Below, in pieces: positions 42,351 through 51,568 of a stretch of DNA of 64,000 bases. Position 1 is the stretch's first letter; every line of letters begins with the position of its first letter. Source of the DNA: UBA830 sp038146925 (lineage in GTDB: Bacteria > Pseudomonadota > Alphaproteobacteria > MPNO01 > UBA830); contig JAYQSP010000011.1 of assembly GCA_038146925.1 (NCBI GenBank), positions 434,001 through 498,000 on the forward strand, in the 5' to 3' direction. The translations under genes were made by a program, and so were the position numbers. The notes below the pieces were generated by a model. The model worked only from the letters and a program-made list of their open reading frames with translations. It ran no database searches and was not told the DNA's origin.

Positions 42351-43240
42351 CCAATCTGAGACTTATCGTCCTCGGCGTCGTCGTCATCATCGGCGGTATC
42401 GTCGCCTTCAGCTCTCTCTATACCGTGCATCAGACGCAGCAGGCGCTGATCCTGGAATTCGGTCAGCCGCGGCACGAAGAACCCCGGCCAGGCCTTCACG
42501 CGAAGCTGCCCTGGCGGACGGCGACCTACTACGACAAGCGTATCCTCAGCCTCGATCCGCCGGCGCAGGAAATCATTCTGGCCGACCAGAAGAGAATTAA
42601 CGTCGATGCCTTTGTTCGCTACCGCATTGTTTCACCGTTGCGGTTCAAGCTGCGTGCCGATACCGAAATCAACTTCATCGACATTTTCGGCCGCATTCTG
42701 AATTCGGCCGTTCGAGCCGAGGTCGGTCGCGTACTTCTTGCAGACATGCTGTCCAGCAAGCGCGACGATGTGATGAGCCGGATCACCACCGAGTTGAAAC
42801 GTCAGGCCAAGGATTTCGGAATTGTCGTGGTCGATGTCCGCATTGGCCGGACCGATCTGCCGCCGACGACCAGTGAATCGGTCTACAACCGGATGCGCTC
42901 GCAGCGTGTCGCCCAGGCGGCGAAGCTGCGCGCCGAGGGTGCCGAGATCAAAGCACGGATCCAGGCGGAGGCCGAACGCGAACGGACGGTTATTCTCGCC
43001 GAAGCCCAGCGGAAAGCGCAGATACTGCGTGGTGAAGGCGAAGGCCAGCAGACGGTCATCCTCAATTCGGCCTTCGGCCAGGACCCGGAGTTCTTCGCAT
43101 TCTACCGATCCATGGAGGCCTATGGTGCAGCGCTCGGCGACGGCACGACGATGGTTCTGTCTCCGGACAGCGAGTTCTTCCGGTTTTTCAACGACCTGCC
43201 GGGAGACAGCAGCCGCGCCAAGTCGAGTATCGACAAATAG
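42347..43240 (+). CDS. hflC: HflC, SPFH-domain partner of HflK
   Basis: A 297-residue partner of HflK. One N-terminal membrane helix (IVLGVVVIIGGIVAFSSLYT) leads into the SPFH domain (QQALILEFGQPRHEEPRPGL), DQKRINVDAFVRYRI and a helical stretch ending in AQAAKLRAEGAEIKARIQAE. FGQDPEFFAFYRSMEAYGAA is typical of the C-terminal part. It is translated from an ATG overlapping the hflK stop and is followed by a DUF2065 gene. Confidence 0.95.
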   Translation: MTNLRLIVLGVVVIIGGIVAFSSLYTVHQTQQALILEFGQPRHEEPRPGLHAKLPWRTATYYDKRILSLDPPAQEIILADQKRINVDAFVRYRIVSPLRFKLRADTEINFIDIFGRILNSAVRAEVGRVLLADMLSSKRDDVMSRITTELKRQAKDFGIVVVDVRIGRTDLPPTTSESVYNRMRSQRVAQAAKLRAEGAEIKARIQAEAERERTVILAEAQRKAQILRGEGEGQQTVILNSAFGQDPEFFAFYRSMEAYGAALGDGTTMVLSPDSEFFRFFNDLPGDSSRAKSSIDK

Positions 43241-43261
43241 CCCGAAGGGGTTGGCCGCGGG

Positions 43262-43450
43262 ATGCCTGACGAACTGATCGTCGCGATAGCGCTGATACTG
43301 GTGCTGGAAGGAGGCCTTTACGCTTTGTTTCCGGGTGGCATGCGAAAGATGGCGATGCAGGTCGAACGTGTCCCGGTTTCAACGCTTCGGTCGGCGGGCC
43401 TGCTGGCGGCGACGGTGGGGGTCGGCATAATCTGGCTGGTTAGAAATTGA
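43262..43450 (+). CDS. DUF2065 family small membrane protein
   Basis: A 62-residue protein with two hydrophobic segments (LIVAIALILVLEGGLYALFP and AGLLAATVGVGIIWLV) around a short basic loop (GGMRKMAMQVERVP). This is the DUF2065 pattern, commonly found directly after hflC; the function is unknown, perhaps linked to the HflKC-FtsH complex. It starts 21 nt after hflC. Confidence 0.9.
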   Translation: MPDELIVAIALILVLEGGLYALFPGGMRKMAMQVERVPVSTLRSAGLLAATVGVGIIWLVRN

Positions 43451-43549
43451 GTATAATCCTTGTCGCCGGTCGCTGTTTCGGGGCGGAAACAGGTACGCGG
43501 CGGCGTGGGATCATCGCGGAGACGCGATACGAGTGACAGGAGAAGCGAC

Positions 43550-45016
43550 GTGAAGTTTTCACCCCGAATAATTCCGGCACTTTTTGTTTTGGTCTCCGGG
43601 CTGACATTCATTTCGGTCCCCGCCCAGGCGCGCGGCGCGCCCGACAGCTTTGCGGATTTGGCGGAGCGGCTGCTTCCGTCCGTCGTGAACATCTCCACCA
43701 CGCAGGTTCAGAAAAAGGACGAAAAGGGCGGGCCACAGGTGCCGCGGTTTCCGGAGGGGTCGCCGTTTCAGGATTTCTTCAAGGAATTCTTCGACCGCCA
43801 GCAGCGCGAAGCGCCGCAGCGCCGCGCGACTTCGCTCGGTTCCGGTTTCATCATCAGTGAAAGCGGCTACGTCGTCACCAACAACCACGTCATCGCGGAA
43901 GCCGACGAGATAACGGTCACCTTGCACGACGATTCCAAACTCAAAGCGAAGCTGATCGGCCGCGATCCGAAAACCGATCTGGCGTTGCTGAAGGTTGAGC
44001 CGGAATCTCCGCTGCCCGCCGTGCCGTTCGGCGATTCAGGGGCGACCCGCGTCGGCGACTGGGTTGTGGCGATCGGAAATCCGTTCGGGCTTGGCGGCAC
44101 CGTGACGGCGGGCATCGTCTCCGCGCGCCAGCGGGATATCAATTCCGGTCCTTATGACGATTTCATTCAGACCGATGCTTCCATCAACCGCGGGAATTCC
44201 GGCGGCCCGATGTTCAACCTGAAGGGCGAAGTCATCGGCATCAACACGGCTATTTTCTCTCCGTCCGGCGGCAGCGTCGGAATCGGATTCGCGATCCCTG
44301 CCAATCTGGCGCGGCCGATTATCGAACAGCTCCAGAAGTTCGGGAAGGCGCGCCGAGGCTGGCTGGGTGTCCGCATTCAGACCGTGACAGACGAGATTGC
44401 GCAAAGCCTGGGGCTGGACGAAGCGACCGGCGCGCTGGTTGCCTCTCTGACCAAGGACAGCCCCGCAGAGAAGCACAAGATCAAGGTTGGCGATGTCATA
44501 CTCAAGTTCGACAACAAGGTCGTCGGCGAAATGCGTCGTCTGCCGCGCATCGTCGCAGAAACGTCGATCGGCAAGGCCGTCAACGTGGAGGTATGGCGTA
44601 ACGGAAAACGCGTAAGATTGCCGGTGACGCTTGGCGAGTTCCCCGAAGACGATGCGAAGCTGGCGGCGGCGACGCCGGATCAGAAAGAAACATCCGCCTC
44701 CGTTGTGAATCTGGGCGAACTCGGCATGACACTCTCGACGCTGACTCCGGAACTGCGCGAGCGGTTCAAGCTCGAGGAATCGACGACCGGCGTCGTGGTC
44801 ACAGAGATCGCGCCGGCAGGCCCCGCGGCGGAAAAACGCATCCCGGCAGGGGCGATTATCCGGAAAATCGGGCCGGACCAGCAGGTCGTGACAACGCCGG
44901 ATCAGGTCCGGAAAAAGGTCGAGCAGGCCAAGAAAGCCAAGCTGAATACCATACTCGTATTAATCGAGAGCGGGGGCGCGCAGCGTTTCGTCGCGCTCAA
45001 TATCACGAAGGGTTGA
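43550..45016 (+). CDS. degP: Periplasmic DegP/DegQ-type serine protease (Do family)
   Basis: A 488-residue periplasmic protease and chaperone. A signal peptide (IIPALFVLVSGLTFISVPAQA, 21 residues, cut after AQA) is followed by the trypsin-like domain with catalytic triad His113 (VVTNNHVI), Asp143 (DPKTDLALL) and Ser217 (NRGNSGGPMFN). Two PDZ domains follow, one beginning GWLGVRIQTVTDEIAQSLGL and a second including TTGVVVTEIAPAGPAA. The GTG start follows AGGAGAAG. miaA overlaps its end. Placement after hflKC groups membrane and envelope proteolysis. Confidence 0.95.
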   Translation: MKFSPRIIPALFVLVSGLTFISVPAQARGAPDSFADLAERLLPSVVNISTTQVQKKDEKGGPQVPRFPEGSPFQDFFKEFFDRQQREAPQRRATSLGSGFIISESGYVVTNNHVIAEADEITVTLHDDSKLKAKLIGRDPKTDLALLKVEPESPLPAVPFGDSGATRVGDWVVAIGNPFGLGGTVTAGIVSARQRDINSGPYDDFIQTDASINRGNSGGPMFNLKGEVIGINTAIFSPSGGSVGIGFAIPANLARPIIEQLQKFGKARRGWLGVRIQTVTDEIAQSLGLDEATGALVASLTKDSPAEKHKIKVGDVILKFDNKVVGEMRRLPRIVAETSIGKAVNVEVWRNGKRVRLPVTLGEFPEDDAKLAAATPDQKETSASVVNLGELGMTLSTLTPELRERFKLEESTTGVVVTEIAPAGPAAEKRIPAGAIIRKIGPDQQVVTTPDQVRKKVEQAKKAKLNTILVLIESGGAQRFVALNITKG

Positions 45017-45954
45017 CCTCCGGGCCCGTCATCGTCGTCGGCGGCCCGACGGCGAGCGGCAAATCCGGACTCGCGCTTCGCATAGCGCAGGAATTCGGCG
45101 GCGAAATCGTCAACGCTGACTCCATGCAGGTCTATCGCGATCTGAGGATCGTTACCGCCCGCCCGCCGGTGGATGATGAGATCTCGGTCCCGCATCATCT
45201 GTACGGCACGCTTGGTCTGCGCGAACGAAGTTCCGCCGGCAGCTGGTGCGAAACGGCGCTGGCGGTTGTCCGCCGGTGCCATGACGCCGGGGCCATCCCG
45301 GTGGTTGTTGGAGGAACCGGGCTTTACTTGCGGGCACTGATGACCGGGCTTAACCGCATGCCGGCAGTGCCGCCGGAAATTCGCGAAACGCTGAACGCGC
45401 GCCTGAGGAAAGACGGGCCCGGCATACTGCATGGCGAACTTGCCGCGATAGACCCGGAATCGGCCGACCGTCTCAACCCCGCGGACGGACAAAGGATCGT
45501 GCGCGCACTCGAAATTTTTCAACATACCGGCAAGCCGTTGTCGGACTGGCAATCCGCTGAGACGAATTCTGCGCCGACAGGTCTGCGGTTTTTCACGATC
45601 GTCACTGCGCCGCCGCACGAAGATCTCTATGCGGCGATCAATGACCGGTTCGACCGAATGCTCGAGGCCGGGGCGGTGAAAGAAGTCGAGACCCTCCTGG
45701 CGGCAGGCCCGGATGAAGATTTTCCTCCGTTGAAAGCTGTGGGGGTGCCGCCGATCCGAGCATTCGTCGAGGGCGGGATCGACCGGGACCGCATGCGCGA
45801 ACTCGGCAAGCGCGATACCCGCAGGTATGCAAAACGGCAGGGAACGTGGTTTCGGCATCAGATTATTCCACATTTTACGCTTGAAACGAAATTATCGGAA
45901 AAAACGCCTGGCAAAATCTTTCCGGAAATTAGTGATTTCCTGTTGACCCCATAG
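45013..45954 (+). CDS. miaA: tRNA dimethylallyltransferase (MiaA)
   Basis: MiaA adds an isopentenyl group to A37 of tRNAs reading UNN codons. The 313-residue protein opens with VIVVGGPTASGKSGLALRIA (P-loop), then VNADSMQVYRDLRIVTARP, VVGGTGLYLRALMTGL and DRFDRMLEAGAVKEVETLL. It starts at a TTG that overlaps the degP stop codon, implying coupled translation. Confidence 0.95.
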   Translation: MTSGPVIVVGGPTASGKSGLALRIAQEFGGEIVNADSMQVYRDLRIVTARPPVDDEISVPHHLYGTLGLRERSSAGSWCETALAVVRRCHDAGAIPVVVGGTGLYLRALMTGLNRMPAVPPEIRETLNARLRKDGPGILHGELAAIDPESADRLNPADGQRIVRALEIFQHTGKPLSDWQSAETNSAPTGLRFFTIVTAPPHEDLYAAINDRFDRMLEAGAVKEVETLLAAGPDEDFPPLKAVGVPPIRAFVEGGIDRDRMRELGKRDTRRYAKRQGTWFRHQIIPHFTLETKLSEKTPGKIFPEISDFLLTP

Positions 45955-46022
45955 GATTCCGGGGATAGTTTCCCGCCTCGTTCTGATGGTGCAGTGCGAA
46001 ATACGTTCGGGGATGTGACCGG

Positions 46023-46046
46023 ACCGGCCCGCGGGTCGGTTTTTTT
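46023..46046 (+). terminator. Rho-independent terminator between miaA and ilvB
   Basis: ACCGGCCC pairs with GGGTCGGT (8 positions, one G-U; the innermost pair cannot close because the loop is only two bases), followed by seven T. It is 69 nt after miaA and 57 nt before ilvB, so it either ends the degP-miaA transcript or acts as an ilvB attenuator. Confidence 0.8.
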
Positions 46047-46102
46047 GTCGCACGCCTTTGCGATCCCCGGCCGTATTGATCGATAGAAGACGGGATAGAC
46101 AA

Positions 46103-47863
46103 ATGGCTGGCAAAGATTTGAACGGCTCGGAAATCATTATTCAGGCGCTGCTGAACGAAGGCGTCGATACCGTTTTTGGTTACCCGGGCGGCGCCGTTCT
46201 GCCGATTTACGATGCGATCTTCCAACAGAATCAGCTTCGGCATGTACTGGTCCGCCAGGAGGGCGGCGCGGTTCACATGGCGGAAGGCTACGCCCGGTCC
46301 ACGGGCAAAGTCGGGGTTGTTCTCGTCACGTCGGGTCCCGGCGCGACCAATGCCGTCACCGGCCTGACCGATGCGCTCATGGACAGCATTCCGATCGTAT
46401 GTCTGACAGGCCAGGTGCCAACCCACCTGATTGGCAACGATGCCTTCCAGGAAGCGGATACCACCGGTATCACCCGCCCCTGCACTAAGCACAACTACCT
46501 CGTCAAGCGGATGGAAGACCTGCCCAGGGTCATGCACGAAGCGTTCTACGTCGCGCGCAGCGGGCGCCCCGGTCCGGTCGTCATCGACCTGCCCAAGGAT
46601 ATCTTGATGGGACTGGGGCAGTACGAGGATTTCTCGAAGGTCGAGCATCGCACGTATCAGCCGATCATCAAGGCCGGAAAATCCGAGATCGAAAAAGCGG
46701 TCTCGATGATCGCGGCGGCGAAAAAGCCGTTGTTCTATTGCGGCGGCGGGGTGATCAATTCCGGTCCCAGGGCCTGCAAGCAGCTCGACCGTCTGGTCAA
46801 GCTGACCGGCGCGCCGATCACGCTGACGCTGATGGGGCTCGGCGCCTATCCAGGCACCGACAAGCAGTTTCTCGGCATGTTGGGAATGCACGGCACGTAC
46901 GAGGCGAACCTCGCCATGCACGACGCCGATCTGATCGTTGCAGTCGGCGCCCGTTTCGATGACCGTATCACCGGCCGGCTCGATGCCTTTGCGCCGAATT
47001 CGAAAAAAATTCACATCGATATCGATCCGTCGTCCATTAACAAGAACGTGGCGGTTGACCTTCCGGTCGTCGGCGATGTCGGTAATGTGCTCGACCAGAT
47101 GCTGCGCGCCTGGAAAGCCAAAAAGCTTAAGTCCAACGCGAAGGCGATGAAAGCCTGGTGGAACATCATCGAGGGCTGGCGGGCCAAGGATTGTCTGAAA
47201 TACGATCAGGGCGGCTCGGTGATCAAGCCGCAATACGCGATCGAGCGTCTGTACGAGCACACCAAGGACCTAGACTGCTACATCACGACCGAAGTGGGGC
47301 AGCATCAGATGTGGGCGGCGCAGTTCTACAAGTTCAACGAACCCAACCGCTGGATGACCTCCGGCGGTCTGGGGACGATGGGATACGGACTGCCCTCCGC
47401 GATCGGCGTACAGGTGGCCCACCCGGATTCACTGGTCGTCGATATCTCTGGCGAGGCGTCGTTTCTGATGAACATGCAGGAAATGTCGACCGCCGTTCAG
47501 TACCGCGCGCCGGTGAAGGTGTTCATCACGAATAACCAGTATATGGGCATGGTCCGTCAATGGCAGGAACTGCTGCACGGCGGCCGCTATGCGGAAAGCT
47601 ATACCGATGCGTTGCCCGATCTTGTGAAGCTGGCGGAGGCCTGCCAATGGGTTGGACTGCGGGCCAAGAAACCGGACGAGGTCGACGACGTGATTCAGGA
47701 AATGATCGAAATCGACCGGCCGGTAATAGCCGACATCTGGGTCGATCAGACGGAAAACTGTTTTCCGATGATCCCGTCGGGCGCTGCGCATAACGAGATG
47801 CTGCTCGGCCCGGAAGACGAAGCCTCAAAGCCCGTCTCCGAAGAAGGCATGGTGCTGGTCTGA
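46103..47863 (+). CDS. ilvB: Acetolactate synthase large subunit
   Basis: The ThDP enzyme that condenses pyruvate with pyruvate or 2-oxobutyrate at the head of Val/Leu/Ile synthesis. It is 586 residues long. The catalytic glutamate is in VRQEGGAVHMAEGYA (E53). VTSGPGATNAVTGLTDA, the FAD region, and the ThDP site GTMGYGLPSAIGVQVAHPDS to NNQYMGMVRQWQEL are present. I start at the ATG giving MAGKDLNGSEIII rather than a longer frame through the terminator. ilvN and ilvC follow, forming the operon. Confidence 0.96.
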   Translation: MAGKDLNGSEIIIQALLNEGVDTVFGYPGGAVLPIYDAIFQQNQLRHVLVRQEGGAVHMAEGYARSTGKVGVVLVTSGPGATNAVTGLTDALMDSIPIVCLTGQVPTHLIGNDAFQEADTTGITRPCTKHNYLVKRMEDLPRVMHEAFYVARSGRPGPVVIDLPKDILMGLGQYEDFSKVEHRTYQPIIKAGKSEIEKAVSMIAAAKKPLFYCGGGVINSGPRACKQLDRLVKLTGAPITLTLMGLGAYPGTDKQFLGMLGMHGTYEANLAMHDADLIVAVGARFDDRITGRLDAFAPNSKKIHIDIDPSSINKNVAVDLPVVGDVGNVLDQMLRAWKAKKLKSNAKAMKAWWNIIEGWRAKDCLKYDQGGSVIKPQYAIERLYEHTKDLDCYITTEVGQHQMWAAQFYKFNEPNRWMTSGGLGTMGYGLPSAIGVQVAHPDSLVVDISGEASFLMNMQEMSTAVQYRAPVKVFITNNQYMGMVRQWQELLHGGRYAESYTDALPDLVKLAEACQWVGLRAKKPDEVDDVIQEMIEIDRPVIADIWVDQTENCFPMIPSGAAHNEMLLGPEDEASKPVSEEGMVLV

Positions 47864-47912
47864 ACGGACCCGCAAGCGGCGCAGATACAAATTTGGACGA
47901 CGGGAGCGGAAA

Positions 47913-48425
47913 GTGGTCGAGGATTTAGCGATAGAACGGCATACCATTGCCGTATTGGTGGACAACGAAGCGGGCGTGCTGGCCCGCGTGATCGGTCTGT
48001 TTTCCGGCCGGGGCTACAATATCGAGAGCCTGACGGTCGCGGAAACAGATTCCGATGAAGGCATCAGCCGGATCACCATCGTCACGTCGGGTACGCCGAT
48101 GATCATCGAACAGATCAAGGCGCAACTCGACAGGTTAGTCCCGGTCCACAGGGTAGTCGATCTGACCACCGAGGGAGCCAGCGTCGAACGGGAACTGGCC
48201 CTGGTGAAGGTCGCGGGCAAGGGCAACAAACGGGTAGAGGCGCTGCGGATCGCTGACATTTTCCGGGCCCGGGCGATCGACAGCACCAACGAATCTTTCG
48301 TGTTCGAGATTTCAGGATCGACGGAGAAGCTGGACGCGTTTGTCGAGCTTATGGAGCCGCTGGGTCTGGTCGACGTTTCGCGAACTGGCGTCGTGGCTAT
48401 TGCGCGCGGCAAGGCAGCGCTTTAG
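47913..48425 (+). CDS. ilvN: Acetolactate synthase regulatory (small) subunit
   Basis: A 170-residue regulatory subunit (IlvN/IlvH type). The N-terminal ACT domain (HTIAVLVDNEAGVLARVIGL, FSGRGYNIESLTVAETD) carries the valine-feedback site, and the C-terminal domain contacts the large subunit (DIFRARAIDSTNESFVFEIS). It starts at a GTG after GGGAGCGG, 49 nt after ilvB. Confidence 0.95.
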   Translation: MVEDLAIERHTIAVLVDNEAGVLARVIGLFSGRGYNIESLTVAETDSDEGISRITIVTSGTPMIIEQIKAQLDRLVPVHRVVDLTTEGASVERELALVKVAGKGNKRVEALRIADIFRARAIDSTNESFVFEISGSTEKLDAFVELMEPLGLVDVSRTGVVAIARGKAAL

Positions 48426-48480
48426 AAAGCGCGCCACAGCCTACAGCTAACGAAGAATTTCTACGGGGAAAGGTAGAACG

Positions 48481-49500
48481 ATGAGAGTTTATTACGACCG
48501 GGACGCAGACGTAAATCTGATCAAGGACAAGAAAGTCGCGATCATCGGTTACGGCAGCCAGGGCCATGCCCATGCCAACAACCTGAACGATTCCGGCGTG
48601 AAGGAAGTCGTTGTCGGCCTCCGCGAGGGGTCGACAAGCATTCCCAAGGCGGAAAACGCCGGACTGAAAGTGATGACACCGGCAGATGCCGCGGCCTGGG
48701 CCGATGTCACGATGATCCTGGCGCCCGACGAACTTCAGGCGGACCTGTATGTCGACGAACTGCGCGACAACCTGAAAGAAGGCGCCGCCCTGGCCTTCGC
48801 GCACGGTTTGTCCGTGCATTTCCGTCTGATCGAGCCGCGTCCCGATCTCGACGTGTTCATGGTCGCGCCCAAAGGTCCGGGCCACACGGTCCGTTCCGAG
48901 TTTGTCGGCGGTGGCGGCGTTCCCTGCCTGATCGCGGTGGCGCAGGATGCGTCCGGCAATGCGCTGGAAATCGGTCTGTCCTACGCGTCGGCCATCGGTG
49001 GCGGTCGTTCCGGCATTATCGAGACCACGTTCCGGGAAGAATGCGAAACCGACCTGTTTGGCGAGCAGGCGGTGCTGTGCGGCGGCCTGACGTCGCTGAT
49101 CACGGCCGGGTACGAAACCCTGGTCGAGGCCGGATACGCGCCGGAGATGGCCTATTTTGAGTGCCTGCACGAGGTGAAACTGATCGTCGACCTGATCTAC
49201 GAAGGCGGTATCGCCAACATGCGGTATTCGATTTCGAATACCGCGGAATACGGCGATCTGGTCACCGGTCCGCGTCTGATCGACGAGTCGGTCAAAGACC
49301 GTATGCGGGATGTGCTGAAAGAGATTCAGACCGGCAAGTTCACCCGCGACTGGGTGCTCGAAAACAAGGCCGGTCAGCCGAGCTTCAAGGCGATGCGGCG
49401 GCATGGCGAGGAACACGGTATCGAGGAAGTCGGCGCGAAGCTGCGCGACATGATGCCGTGGATCAAGGAAGGGGCTCTGGTCGACAAGACCAAGAACTGA
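48481..49500 (+). CDS. ilvC: Ketol-acid reductoisomerase, class I
   Basis: IlvC isomerises and reduces acetolactate or acetohydroxybutyrate with NADPH. The 339-residue length marks the short class I form. The dinucleotide loop is VAIIGYGSQGHAHANNL, and the metal-binding helical domain includes GIIETTFREECETDLFGEQA and FECLHEVKLIVDLIYEGG. It is 55 nt after ilvN. Confidence 0.97.
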   Translation: MRVYYDRDADVNLIKDKKVAIIGYGSQGHAHANNLNDSGVKEVVVGLREGSTSIPKAENAGLKVMTPADAAAWADVTMILAPDELQADLYVDELRDNLKEGAALAFAHGLSVHFRLIEPRPDLDVFMVAPKGPGHTVRSEFVGGGGVPCLIAVAQDASGNALEIGLSYASAIGGGRSGIIETTFREECETDLFGEQAVLCGGLTSLITAGYETLVEAGYAPEMAYFECLHEVKLIVDLIYEGGIANMRYSISNTAEYGDLVTGPRLIDESVKDRMRDVLKEIQTGKFTRDWVLENKAGQPSFKAMRRHGEEHGIEEVGAKLRDMMPWIKEGALVDKTKN

Positions 49501-49509
49501 TTCCCGGAA

Positions 49510-49536
49510 ACCGGGTCCGCATATGCCGGACCCGGT
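49510..49536. terminator. GC-rich hairpin after ilvC
   Basis: ACCGGGTCCG and CGGACCCGGT form a perfect 10-bp stem with a 7-nt loop, 10 nt after the ilvC stop. The plus strand continues CAAAAACC rather than a U-tract, so it may stabilise the transcript end or need Rho. 49537-49774 holds smaller hairpins, such as GGTGTAC with GTACACC, and no gene I recognise. Confidence 0.45.
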
Positions 49537-49774
49537 CAAAAACCTTGGGTTTCTACCCATAAAACCGTTGCACTCGCCGGTAAAAACGGCGTAGTAATAA
49601 AATGTTAACCCCGAATGTTAAAAATTGCGGTGTACGAGCAGCGCTATCCGGTGTCGCGGTACACCAAAAAGGCATTCGGGAACCGCTTTTTACAGAGCGA
49701 AAGCAATGGTGACGGCAAGAAACAGCGCTTTAAAGGCTATTCCGACCGCGGACCCTTTCCGCGGAGCGGAATAC

Positions 49775-49846
49775 GTGTGCCCGTTCGGTGCATTTGTGCT
49801 GCTACTTACCGTTGGTGATGGGGCTCTCCGACTTAGGTGCCCCTGA
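49775..49846 (+). CDS. Candidate leader peptide of leuA (23 aa, Leu-rich core)
   Basis: From a GTG preceded by GGAG, the frame reads MCPFGAFVLLLTVGDGALRL then RCP and a stop. Three leucine codons in a row (CTG CTA CTT) include codons that look rare for this GC-rich genome, followed by CTC and CTT. Leu-codon runs in short frames upstream of leuA are classic for ribosome-mediated attenuation, as in E. coli leuL. The frame ends inside the paired structure at 49830-49902, so ribosome position could change folding. The start codon is uncertain, and this is inference. Confidence 0.4.
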   Translation: MCPFGAFVLLLTVGDGALRLRCP

Positions 49847-49902
49847 ATATAACTGTGAATACACAGCTTGATTCAGGGGACGAACGTCTAACCGCCTAAG
49901 TC
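49830..49902 (+). promoter_or_regulatory. Nested stem structure in the leuA 5' region (possible attenuator)
   Basis: Three nested perfect stems: GACTTAGG (49830-49837) with CCTAAGTC (49895-49902), CCCCTGAAT (49840-49848) with ATTCAGGGG (49871-49879), and CTGTG with CACAG inside. There is no T-run after the last stem, and leuA starts 29 nt later, so translational control or Rho-dependent attenuation seems more likely than a simple terminator. Confidence 0.5.
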
Positions 49903-49931
49903 AGAAACGAAGAGACACAAGGAACTCACCA

Positions 49932-51485
49932 ATGAGCGTCGACACCGAGTCAAACAAAGTCATAATTTTCGATACCACTTTGCGCGACGGCGAGCAGTCG
50001 CCGGGCGCGTCGATGAATCTCGACGAAAAGCTCCGCATTGCCGAAGCGTTGGAGGAAATGGGAGTCGACGTCATCGAAGCCGGCTTCCCGATTGCCTCCA
50101 ATGGCGATTTCGAAGCCGTCAACGAGATCGCCAAGCTGGTCAAGAACTCGACCGTCTGCGGCCTCGCCCGTTCCGGGCGGACCGATATCGAACGCGCAGC
50201 CGAAGCGCTGAAGCCCGCTGCGCGACCGCGCATCCATACTTTCATTGCGACCAGTCCGCTGCATATGAAATACAAGCTGCAGATGGAACCCGATGAAGTC
50301 TATCAACATGTGGTCGACAGCGTCAGTCATGCGCGCAACTTCACCGATGACGTCGACTGGTCGCCTGAAGACGGTACGCGCACGGAGCACGATTTTCTGT
50401 GCCGTTGCGTCGAGGCGGCGATCAACGCCGGGGCAACCTGCATCAATCTGCCCGACACTGTCGGTTATTCGGTGCCGGAAGAATTCGGCGGGCTGATCCG
50501 CATGCTGATCGAGCGCGTTCCCAATAGCGACAAGGCGATATTCTCGACCCATTGCCACAACGACCTGGGGCTTGCGGTTGCGAATTCTCTGGCGGGCGTG
50601 GAAGCCGGCGCGCGCCAGGTCGAATGCACAATCAACGGCCTGGGCGAGCGGGCCGGGAATGCGGCGCTGGAAGAGATCGTGATGGCGCTGCGTACGCGGC
50701 AGGATGCCATGCCGTTTACGACGAACGTGAAAACGGAAATGATTACCAAGGTGTCGCGTCTGGTATCGACCATTACCGGTTTTACCGTGCAGCCGAACAA
50801 GGCCATTGTCGGCGCCAATGCATTCGCCCATGAATCCGGCATCCACCAGGACGGTATGCTGAAGAACGCGAACACGTACGAGATCATGACGCCGGAATCG
50901 GTCGGACTGAACGAATCCAAGCTGGTGCTCGGCAAGTTGTCGGGCCGGGCGGCATTCAAGGAAAAACTGAACGAACTGGGATACAGCCTGGGCGACAATG
51001 CTTTCCAGGATGCCTTCCGCCGTTTCAAGGCGCTGGCCGACAAGAAGCGCGAGATCTTCGACGAAGACATTGTCACGCTGGTCGATGACGAAATCGTGCG
51101 GGGCAACGACCGCATGCGGTTCGTCTCGTTGCAGGTGGTGTGCGGTTCGGAAGGGCCGCAGACGGCAGAACTGACGATGGAAGTGGACGACGAAACGCGG
51201 AAAACCAAATCAACAGGCGACGGTCCCGTCGACGCGACGTTTAACGCGATTAAGGAACTGACTGGCTACAGCGCCAGGCTGCAGCTCTACCAGGTGCACG
51301 CGGTGACAGAAGGCACCGACGCGCAGGCGGAGGTGACGGTCCGGCTGGAAGAAGGCGGGAAAACGGTGAACGGTCAGGGAGCCGACACCGACACATTAGT
51401 CGCGTCCGCCCGTGCTTATATAAACGCGCTGAATAAAATGCTGGTGAAGCGGGAAAAAACCGCCCCCAGTGCTTTAAGCGCCTGA
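49932..51485 (+). CDS. leuA: 2-isopropylmalate synthase (LeuA)
   Basis: LeuA condenses acetyl-CoA with 2-oxoisovalerate, the first committed step to leucine. The 517-residue protein has FDTTLRDGEQSPGASM (substrate/metal Asp), FSTHCHNDLGLAVANSLAGV (metal His pair), HESGIHQDGMLKN, and a C-terminal regulatory domain (LQLYQVHAVTEGTDAQAEVT) for leucine feedback. It follows the ilv genes, so the whole valine/leucine branch point is clustered. Confidence 0.96.
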   Translation: MSVDTESNKVIIFDTTLRDGEQSPGASMNLDEKLRIAEALEEMGVDVIEAGFPIASNGDFEAVNEIAKLVKNSTVCGLARSGRTDIERAAEALKPAARPRIHTFIATSPLHMKYKLQMEPDEVYQHVVDSVSHARNFTDDVDWSPEDGTRTEHDFLCRCVEAAINAGATCINLPDTVGYSVPEEFGGLIRMLIERVPNSDKAIFSTHCHNDLGLAVANSLAGVEAGARQVECTINGLGERAGNAALEEIVMALRTRQDAMPFTTNVKTEMITKVSRLVSTITGFTVQPNKAIVGANAFAHESGIHQDGMLKNANTYEIMTPESVGLNESKLVLGKLSGRAAFKEKLNELGYSLGDNAFQDAFRRFKALADKKREIFDEDIVTLVDDEIVRGNDRMRFVSLQVVCGSEGPQTAELTMEVDDETRKTKSTGDGPVDATFNAIKELTGYSARLQLYQVHAVTEGTDAQAEVTVRLEEGGKTVNGQGADTDTLVASARAYINALNKMLVKREKTAPSALSA

Positions 51486-51490
51486 AACAG

Positions 51491-51536
51491 GATCCGTCAT
51501 CGGTCGGGCCGGGGATACCTCGGCCGATGACGGATC
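51491..51536. terminator. Long hairpin after leuA
   Basis: GATCCGTCATCGGTCG (51491-51506) and CGGCCGATGACGGATC (51521-51536) form a 16-bp stem with one G-U and a 14-nt loop, 6 nt after the leuA stop. No U-tract follows. It probably marks the boundary between leuA and the mre operon. Confidence 0.55.
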
Positions 51537-51568
51537 GAATGATTGAACGATGAACGAAGCGAGGTTTC

